DNA of 64,000 nt from Aradus depressus (taxonomy: Eukaryota > Arthropoda > Insecta > Hemiptera > Aradidae). Below the pieces are notes generated by a model. It saw only the letters and a list, made by a program, of their open reading frames with translations. It was not told the DNA's origin and made no database searches. Shown here piece after piece: positions 57,170-64,000 of this stretch. The position numbers and the translations under genes are program-made. The stretch covers positions 47,712,136 to 47,776,135 of the forward strand of contig OY759220.1 of the NCBI GenBank assembly GCA_963662175.1, written 5' to 3'. Position 1 is the stretch's first letter. Each line of letters opens with the position of its first letter.

Positions 57170-57600
57170 TTGAGCACGTCGTCTTTCGGGTGGGACTAAG
57201 TGATCATCCAGGGCCTTTTCGAATGTCAGGTACTCGTTAATGAGTCGTATCTAATGTAACTAAACCTAGGTAGGTGAAATTTCACTTAGGTTAAAAATAA
57301 CCTTGAGCATGTCGTGCTTCGGATGGGACTAAGTGATGATCCAGGGCCTTTTCGAATGTCAGGTACTCGTTAATGAGTTGTATCTAATGTAACTAAACCT
57401 GGGTAGGTGAAATTTCACTTAGGTTAAAAATAACCTTGAGCACGTCGTCCTTCGGGTGGGACTAAGTGATGATCCCGGGCCTTTTCGAATGTCAGGTACT
57501 CGTTAATGAGTCGTATCTAACGTCACTAAACCTGGGTAGGTGAAATTTCACTTAGGTTAAAAATAACCTTGAGCATGTCGTCCTTCGGATGGGACTTTCC
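57170..57600 (+). repeat. 133-bp tandem sub-array
   Basis: TTGAGCACGTCG-type starts lie at about 57170, 57303, 57436 and 57569. Each unit has GGGACTAAGTGATGATCC, GTCAGGTACTCGTTAATGAG and GGTGAAATTTCACTTAGG. It uses the same SINE core as the 323-bp array but a different joining point, so it expanded independently. Confidence 0.8.
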
Positions 57601-58559
57601 CGATATATCTGAATCTGTCTGTGGTTGACCATCCTCGTTTCTGGTTGCTGCCTATCGACCGATTTTGCTCTCTTAATGAGTTTTTCAGAAAATATGTCAA
57701 AACAGTACCACAATATTTTCAATATTTCTTTCTTGACAATTTTAGTTCGAACCAAATGGAAACTTATTTTATCTTCCATGTGGTGTCAATAATCTCAGGA
57801 TCATGAGTCGGATATCTGGACAGGGCTCTTAGTTTTGTTAACTGAGAAATGAAATAAAAAATGTTGAGCACGTCGTCCCTCGGACCGGACTTAAATGATG
57901 GTGACGAACTTGTTAGACGTCAAGTACTCGTTAAAGACTCTTAGTCAAAGTAACTGGGAAGGGATAAAAACTTGAGCACGCTGTCCCTCGTAGTTGAAGT
58001 CCGGGCATGAATCTAAATAACTAAGTTACTAACTTACGGTTATCTATCATCGTTTTTGGTCATTAGCTATCCACCAACATTGCTGCCTTAATCTTGAGCA
58101 CCTCGTCCTTCGGATGGAATGGTAGGCGATGGTCCAGGACTTTTCGATTACAGGTACTCGATAATTAGTCGTACGTTATGTAACTAAACTTGGGTAGGTA
58201 ACATTTCGGTCTGCCGCTGTACAGCCAATTGGGAAGGGATAAGAGCGTTTGATGCTTAGGTCCCTAGGTGTACACAACAACCCTCCCAATATATCTAAAT
58301 CTGTGTATGGTTGACTATCATCGTTTCTGGTTGCTGCCTATCTGTCGACATTGCTGTCCTAAGGGGCCGTTCACAAACTACGTCACGCAATTTTGAGGTG
58401 TTTTTAACCTCCTCCCCCTCCCCCTTGTCACAATTGGTCACATTTATTTTTTAACCCCCCCTAAAAGTGACGTCATTTTTTCATGACCCCCCCCCCCCCC
58501 CCAATTTAAACTGAAATTTTTTTTTTAAAGAAAAGTACTAAATTGTATAAAAATAATAA

Positions 58560-58692
58560 ATCTTCAATTTATCATAAATACAACTTCAATTTATCATAAA
58601 TACAACTTCAATTTATCATAAATACCACTTCAATTTATCATAAATACAACTTCAATTTATCATAAATACAACTTCAATTTATCATAAATACA
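58560..58692. repeat. 22-bp tandem repeat, six units
   Basis: CTTCAATTTATCATAAATAC followed by AA, repeated from 58562 with one variant unit (AATACC). Lies inside the TAA-flanked transposon. Confidence 0.9.
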
Positions 58693-58764
58693 ACATACAT
58701 ATTATATTCATCTGTATTCATAAATTAAGTAAAAGAACAGCGATTTAAGTACTTAACATTTCGA

Positions 58765-59184
58765 TTATTCAAGCGAGATAATCCATATCATGAAAAAAGA
58801 CTGAGCAATATTACGATTCCTCCCAATGATTATGATTGGTATTTCAGATTGATCACTGTCAGAAGGTTCAGGTATTTCCCTATTACTATCTATCATGTCG
58901 TCATCGAACCACTCGGCATCTTGATCCTCGATGTATTTTATGATGGCCAACATTTCTCGTTGACGTCAAGCTGCAACCCGAATCGGTCTAACTTTAACTA
59001 CCGGTGCCTCCGTCTTGCACTGTTTCGAGTGACGTTTTAAATATGTCAAAGACCCCAAGTATACGCCACACTTTTTGCGAGTCTTCCGCTTTATGTCTCC
59101 TTGCACAGATGGGCATCCTATATCATAAGGAACTTCCTTGTGCTCCTTGAAAACTTCAGGGTACAAAGTTTTTTGCAATGTCAA
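58765..59184 (-). pseudogene. Transposon-borne protein relic with a Cys/His segment
   Basis: Two open pieces in the same direction: 59184-58966 (72 codons, with KKCGVYLGSLTYLKRHSKQC near residues 38-57, a finger-like C...C...H...C pattern) and 58953-58765 (62 codons, very acidic, DDDMIDSNREIPEPSDSDQS). They lie inside the TAA-flanked element and probably belong to one protein carried by it. No catalytic motif was recognised. Function unknown. Confidence 0.4.
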
Positions 59185-59671
59185 ATTCAGGAAAAGTCGA
59201 GAAAATTCTCCGTTTTCTGAATTGACCGAAAGACTGTCGCCGTCAGGTTACCTTTTGTCGGTATAAAAAATTACTGTTTTGTTGACGCACATCGAAATAT
59301 AACGTATGTAGAATACATATGTTGAATATATGTACAATATTTTATACATAAAATGTATTTTATTTAAATATGTTATTTTACTTTAATAACCTGAATTTAT
59401 TAACATACTAACGTTAAAAAAAATTCCATGAAATTAATTTTTAGAAAATTTTCTACGCTCTTACTTTAAAGTGTAATAATAAACGTGACGTCATTTTTTT
59501 GTTTAGTCCCCCCCTCCCCACCGTCACAATCATCACATAAGTTATACCCCCCCCCCCCCACCCGGCGTGTGACGTAGTTTGTGAACAGCCCCTAATGTGT
59601 TTTCCAGAAAAAGTGTGAAAACAGTAGCACAAAGCCCACCTGTATTCTATATTTCTGTCTTGACAATATTA

Positions 59672-59874
59672 ATGAAATCTGACATTATTGCAGAGATATT
59701 GTGAAATAATTCAAATGGACTTGAAAAATAAAATAAAACTTGTTTATTTAATATATTGTCTAATTTCACTAACTATATCTAGTTATATATTGTCTAATTT
59801 CACTAACTATATATAGTTAGTGAAATTAGACAATATATTAAATAAACAAGTTTTATTTTATTTTTCAAGTCCAA
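59672..59874. mobile_element. Palindromic mini-insertion, Penelope-like anatomy (second locus)
   Basis: Two inverted arms starting TGGACTTGAAAAATAAAATA (59716 on) with a small internal repeat at the centre, preceded by a 44-nt extension (ATTATTGCAGAGATATTGTG, 59684-59703 and around). TTGACAATATTA flanks it at 59660-59671 and 59875-59886, a 12-bp target duplication. Arms and extension match the insertion at 31495-31780, so both are one family. The arms here are shorter and lack the hammerhead-like part. Confidence 0.75.
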
Positions 59875-59886
59875 TTGACAATATTA

Positions 59887-60160
59887 GTTCAAACCAAATA
59901 AACATTTATTTTATCTTTCATGTGGTGTCTAATGAGCTCAGGATCGCGAGTTGGAAATCTAGACTTAATTGTTTTAATTGGGAAGTGGAAAATAACCTTG
60001 AGCACGTCGTCCTTCGGACCAAACATTAAGCAATAGTGACGAACTATTTAGCTGTTAGGTACTTTAAAGACCCTTAGCCAAGGTAACTGGCCTCGAACCT
60101 CCTGTCCTTTGTAGTTGAAGCCCCACGAATCTAGACATACTGTCACTCCCCTCAGTCATA
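59887..60160 (+). repeat. Continuation of SINE-derived array
   Basis: GAGCTCAGGATCGCGAGTTG near 59934 (head), GAGCACGTCGTCCTTCGGAC near 59999 (core) and GTTAGGTACTTTAAAGACCC repeat the pattern of 54561-58362. Confidence 0.65.
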
Positions 60161-60594
60161 GTGCAGTAGGTCAACTGTATCGGGCCAAGGTTGTCACAAG
60201 TCCCACATACTGATCAACAAATCACATTGTCAACTGATTTCGTGTCAATATATTCATTAGTTCGGGTGCAGTTATTGGGATTTTTGTGCTAAGCCCCACT
60301 TTCCTTGGCTGAAAATCAAACAGATGCCTCTCCTATGGGATTCTGGAAACTTATATAAAATTTCCTGTCGACATATATTTTCTATAGAGAGTCATCCTGT
60401 TTAGAAAAACATTTTTTCTCATTTTTGGAAACAGGGCGTCGGAAAATATGATATTCTTGTGAAAACTCAACATCGAACTTCTGACAATACATAACTTCCC
60501 CTATACCCCTATACGCCAATAGATTGGCGAAGAATTGAACACAACTTAAAATATAATTTAAAACTGTATTGTGTTTATTACTATTATTATTTCC
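60161..60594. repeat. Dispersed repeat family fragment
   Basis: GGCGTCGGAAAATATGATAT near 60434 and the GAAAACTCAACATCGAACTTC-type block (in part) echo the 35270 and 8720 copies. No coding potential. Confidence 0.4.
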
Positions 60595-60860
60595 TGAGCT
60601 CAAGATCCCGGGTTTGAAATCCGACCTAGCCCTTAGCTTTTATATCTGAGAGATGAAGAAACTTTGAGCACGCCGTCCTTCGGATGTGACAAGCTATGTC
60701 CTGAACTTGTAAGATGTCAAGTACTTCTTAAAGATCTCTCTCTACCCTAGGTGAGTAAAAATTTAGGATTCCCATAGTAGAACCGGGCCCATCCACCAGC
60801 ACTCTGGTAGTAGGCGATATGACCTCGAAGTAAGACTTGAAGAACGGAAATAAATATTAT
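60595..60860 (+). repeat. SINE, best-preserved copy
   Basis: The head GAGCTCAAGATCCCGGGTTT with a B-box-like GGGTTTGAAATCC (60609) is followed by the core GAGCACGCCGTCCTTCGGAT. The 3' domain is CTCTGGTAGTAGGCGATATG, and the tail is ATAAATATTATTATTAAAAA near 60850. It shares core and 3' domain with the SINE at 12185-12410, giving a family description: tRNA-like head, CCTTCGGATG core, TAGTAGGCGAT 3' domain, short ATT-rich tail. Confidence 0.75.
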
Positions 60861-61348
60861 TATTAAAAAATAAGTAAAACTTCCTGTCTGTCTGTCTGTT
60901 ATTTTGTATGTGAACATGATAATTCCCGATAGAATATATAGGTACATAAGTTAAGTTCTTTTCTACACCGACACTGTTTTTAAAAACAATTTATTTTATC
61001 CAAACAACAGATAATGTTCACTTATCTAATATGGAAATAATCGGTTAGAAATTAATTCAATCAGTAGACTCTACCATAGAACCACCAAAAGAAACTCACT
61101 CTCAGACTTCTCTACAAGAAATCTCACATAGAACTGATTCTATCTAATACAAGTACAAGTAGAGAGTGGGACATTACGTTACTAAATCTGATGTATATGT
61201 GTCTCACCTCCAAGTAATAAAAAAATATAATAATATGCTAAATTCTACACATAACATATATATTAATTATATATTCTATCGGGAATTATCATGTTCACAT
61301 ACTATGTATATGAGAGAACTTTATAAGGTAACCAGAACCCCGTAAGAT
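60861..61348. repeat. AT-rich sequence with a 33-bp inverted repeat
   Basis: The sequence starting GTATGTGAACATGATAATTC at about 60907 occurs in reverse complement ending near 61299. It belongs to the dispersed repeat family (compare GTGAACACATAACTTCCGAT near 34952). No gene. Confidence 0.5.
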
Positions 61349-61768
61349 TTTCAGCCAAATGGCCAAAGGAATGAGGGGGGATTAGAGAAGGGGCTTAACA
61401 CAAAGGCCCGTAGCTGCCGATGTAATTAATATATCCACTCGGAAATTTATATGAGGATTCATAAGTCCTTGAGTTAGACATCAGACAATTTCAGCCAAAT
61501 GGCCAAAGGAATGAGGGGGGATTAGAGAAGGGGCTTAACACAAAGGCCCGTAGCTGCCGATGTAATTAATATATCCACACGGAAATTTATATGAGAATTC
61601 ATAAGTCCTTAAGTTAGACATCAGACAATTTCAGCCAAATGGCCAAAGGAATGAGGGGGGATTAGAGAAGGGGCTTAACACAAAGGCCCATAGCTGCCGA
61701 TGTAATTAATATATCCACACGGAAATTTGTATGAGAATTCATAAGTCCTTAAGTTAGACATCAGACAA
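61349..61768 (+). repeat. 140-bp tandem triplication
   Basis: TTTCAGCCAAATGGCCAAAG starts near 61349, 61489 and 61629; a fourth start at 61769 diverges at once. Units differ by only a few bases. The sequence is of the dispersed repeat family (CCAAATCGACCAAAGGAAAG near 35047). Confidence 0.85.
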
Positions 61769-62149
61769 TTTCAGCCTAATCGGTGGATTGGTTTCAGTTG
61801 AAGAGCAAAAACTCAATTGATTATTTCAGAGTAGGGAAGTACATTGACTACTTTTTTTTTTGATCCTCAGAGATCAAGCGGATTATCCGCTTCCGTATAA
61901 CCGGAAGGCTACAATAATAATTAAAATGTACTTACCTATGATCATGATGGCGGTGGGGTATCTGTGTGCGGTGTGATGTCTTGTGGAGCCGGGAGATAAC
62001 TTTATGGTATCTGGATGGGAAGAGAGGGGAGCCGAGCCTTGGAGCTAGTGATGGACGAAAGTGGTCCCTGCTACCACCTGTCATGGCTAGCTAGACATGG
62101 TAACAGCATAAAGAGGATACTAGATGATACTTTCTGAATACATAAATGG

Positions 62150-62310
62150 ATTAGTTAGTTATTTTATCCGGGCATTGACTCTTTCAATGACCACTCAGAG
62201 CCCCGGCCAAGGGTCCTTTTTCTGTTCTTTAGGATGGGACGTTAAGCGATGGTCCCGAGCCTGTACCATCTCAGCTATAGACCCTAAGTGGATAAAAATT
62301 CCCTGAAAAT
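62150..62310 (+). repeat. SINE fragment
   Basis: GGATGGGACGTTAAGCGATG then GTCCCGAGCCTGTACC (62232-62270) is the SINE core; the head is not recognisable. Confidence 0.6.
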
Positions 62311-62844
62311 TAAATGCACAGTAGCAAAAAGTTGTTCACAGTAATTAAAGTTCATTTTAATAAGGTTATAATCACTGGACGTCTCAAATATTATCAGGTC
62401 ATGGTGATTTCAACTTTGCTTGCAATAGAACAAACCGCAATAATAAAATATTCTTGTATCTTGTAACTCTTCACAACATAAAAAGAAATCTCAGGTCATG
62501 TAATGTCAGAAAACTAGATTTTTGTGATATGACGTTGGAAGAGAGCGACAGCAGCGCTGACCCTCGGCAGAAACCGTCCCTTCTCCCTACTCCCCCCTGA
62601 CCCTCCACCTTCCCTCTAAAGAAACTAAGTACCCATTTTTTCTAATTTAAACGTTTTTTCTCCGATATTTCGACAAATAAATGTTTCCAGATCATGTCCG
62701 TTTACTTCCATGTAATATATGTATACATATACTATTACTTTACTTTTGTTTACTTCCCTATACATATAATATATGTATACATAATAATATGTACTAAAAA
62801 TTTTGTAATCGTGTGAACATCAGAGATCAATTGCATGCGTGTGT

Positions 62845-62955
62845 TTATGTGAGAGCTCAAACGCTTTGACCTGACATCGTACAGGCTCGGGACCATCGCT
62901 TAACATCCCATCCGAAGGACGGAGTGCTTAAGATTATTTTACCTCGCAGATGAAT
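62845..62955 (-). repeat. SINE fragment cutting a Tc1-like element
   Basis: On the - strand CCGTCCTTCGGATGGGATGT and TAAGCGATGGTCCCGAG form the core. It begins directly where the Tc1-like transposase text (WSNVI, near 62958) stops, so it either inserted there or was joined by deletion. Confidence 0.6.
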
Positions 62956-63758
62956 GACATTACTCCAAAAAATTTCTGAATGATTCTGGAACTCTTTTGC
63001 GAAGCTCAATCTTTTTTTTATATTTTTTTCACTCACAAACGGTTTTTGGTACTCTCCCATTATATCCTGCTTCTTTTAGAATTCTTCGAACATTTTGTGG
63101 GTGAACTTTCTTTCCCGTTTCTCTGTATACCTCGGCGACGATCTGAGGTGCACTCCTCGAGGGCTTGTTTTTAATTTTCCGGACAACGCTACACCTTTCT
63201 CGGTCGTTTAATACTCTTGGACGGCCAGAGGAAGATTTCAAGTCTATCCGATCCTCGTGCTTATACCTTCGAATTACATCGGCTACGGTGCTTTTACTCC
63301 AGCCTACCATACCACCGATTTTGCGGACACTTAATCCTTTTTCATAATTAAAAATTATTATCTGTTGAACTTCAAAAGATGTTCGACCCATCTTGACAGC
63401 AGGAAATACAAATAACTACTGAATGCAGTAATAGAAGTATATAAACACACTTCATTTGTTCGGTTATTAGCGGTTGGTTGAGAAGGGATTAAAGATCATG
63501 ATCAGAGTCGCATTTGTTTACAAAACAAACAACAGGTGTCCAGAAAATTTTGTTACGTGAATTTCTTGTCTTCAATTATTAATGCAAAAGTTCCTATTAG
63601 CTGTAAATGTTTAATTAATTGTTTTACGGAGTTTTGAAATGATTGATGATCTCGAAATTTAAAACTTTGCTTGAATTAAATATTTTGCCATATAACTATG
63701 TGTAACTGCAAAAGAAAAACAAAATTATAAATTGTCCGAAAATTTTTGTTACTGATTG
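62956..63758 (-). mobile_element. Tc1-like transposon, 5' half
   Basis: The right end carries two direct repeats typical of IR/DR-type Tc1 elements: an outer one at 63734-63752 (GTCCGAAAATTTTTGTTAC) and an inner one at 63538-63556 (GTCCAGAAAATTTTGTTAC), about 200 bp apart. The transposase gene begins between them and the middle. TA follows the outer end at 63759-63760. The left half is missing. Confidence 0.8.
62957..63391 (-). pseudogene. Tc1-like transposase, N-terminal part
   Basis: 120 codons from ATG 63391: the first HTH (VQQIIIFNYEKGLSVRKIGG), SKSTVADVIRRYKH, the GRPR-type hinge SGRPRVLNDRE (about 56-66) and the second HTH (RSAPQIVAEVYRETGKKVHP). The frame is lost near 63035; KPFVSEKNIKKRLSFAKEFQ and WSNVI follow in another frame to 62957, just before the first catalytic Asp. 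This is the DNA-binding half only; catalysis is impossible. Confidence 0.85.
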
Positions 63759-64000
63759 TAGTTGCTTGTGAGTGGACCTATTTAAAGTTTTTATTTATTG
63801 CCGTATTTTATTACGGCCCTCCTTCTTTTTTTTTGGTTTTCTCGAACTCCTTTTTTTGAACTTGCTATCTGCCAGTGTCCCCGTTCAGCTTGGTCTTCGT
63901 TCGTCCAACGAGCTTCGTTCTTCTGATCTCACCGTTCTTCGGGTTCCATCATCCTTCGAAGATCATCATTTTTGTTTGAACTTTAATTTCACTATTTTCA
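63759..64000. other. Non-coding end of window
   Basis: Pyrimidine-rich; contains GCCGTATTTTATTACGGC, a short perfect hairpin near 63800. Nothing else recognised. Confidence 0.4.

Larger units (their letters stand above)
54561..58362 (+). repeat. Complex tandem array apparently derived from a SINE
   Basis: The phrase GAGCACGTCGTCCTTCGGAT recurs more than ten times, each followed by a GGGAC/TTGGAC-type box and CGATGATCGAGGGCC-like text, i.e. the core of the SINE family seen at 60595-60860. SINE-like heads (GAGCTCAGGATCGCC and AGAAATCTAGCCAAG) recur near 55018 and 56850. Two regular sub-arrays stand out: a 323-bp period at 55265-56066 and a 133-bp period at 57170-57600. Between them the units are mixed and diverged. 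No gene. Confidence 0.8.
58363..59592 (-). mobile_element. DNA transposon with GGGGCCGTTCACAAACTACG ends and TAA target duplication
   Basis: TAA at 58360-58362 and 59593-59595 flank inverted ends GGGGC(C/T)GTTCACAAACTAC then GTCACG. The surrounding array has an uninterrupted equivalent near 57670 (CTCTCTTAATGAG), which fixes the insertion point. Inside are poly-C tracts, a 22-bp tandem repeat and remnants of a small ORF on the - strand. The TIR type is common in insect genomes; the superfamily is not asserted here. Confidence 0.75.

Overview
The window is eukaryotic, AT-rich and dominated by transposable elements. The mix (Jockey-type and CR1/L2-like LINEs, an R1-like LINE 3' end, Penelope-like elements, mariner, Tc1-like and pogo-like transposons, tRNA-headed SINEs and one Ty3/gypsy LTR element) together with exons carrying GT-AG sites fits an insect or other arthropod. 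The species cannot be fixed from the sequence alone. No bacterial operon, CRISPR array or complete rRNA/tRNA gene is seen.

Two host loci are recognisable. On the + strand, 6083-19602 holds exons of a condensin HEAT-repeat subunit resembling NCAPD2/Cap-D2. The locus is damaged. The exons for roughly the central half of the protein are absent between 11603 and 12762. One exon carries a one-base frameshift, one splice junction does not keep frame, and the last exon is broken by a 44-bp minisatellite and then by a mariner. One exon has been copied out of order to 4326-5160. Another has had its 3' half amplified into about ten tandem copies (6848-8360). A 2.9-kb, 90-bp-unit minisatellite fills the last large intron. 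On the - strand, 41.56-32.5 kb holds a C2H2 zinc-finger gene with a non-coding first exon, an acidic KEEPE-type start exon and a degenerate finger exon. The finger exon is present twice because of a recent ~5.39-kb tandem duplication.

Layout: 0-3.1 kb Jockey LINE (-); 4.3-19.6 kb condensin locus with LINE, SINE and Penelope insertions; 19.6-20.7 kb mariner; 20.8-25.2 kb CR1/L2-like LINE (-) with a PHD-finger ORF1; 25-29 kb AT-rich with no convincing gene; 29.6-32.4 kb protein-primed type B DNA polymerase relic cut by a pogo-like element; 30.3-41.1 kb tandem duplication; 41.7-43.3 kb two LINE 3' ends; 43.3-48.7 kb Jockey LINE (+) interrupted by a 3.77-kb Ty3/gypsy element (44164-47933); 51-53.4 kb LINE gag relic and a long-TIR element; 54.6-60.2 kb tandem arrays apparently grown from a SINE, interrupted by a Jockey 3' end, a TAA-flanked DNA transposon and a small palindromic insertion; 60.2-64 kb further repeats, SINEs and a Tc1-like element.

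The most interesting structures are these. (1) The Ty3/gypsy element has 132-bp LTRs and a primer-binding site that is a perfect 19-nt complement of its own LTR just downstream of a TATA box, the signature of self-primed reverse transcription. (2) A set of small palindromic insertions with 12-14 bp target duplications and a ~40-nt one-sided extension share the anatomy of the Penelope-like element at 16349-17502. Hammerhead-like motifs occur in two of these families. (3) An exon copy is flanked by a 16-bp direct repeat, as if re-inserted into the same gene.
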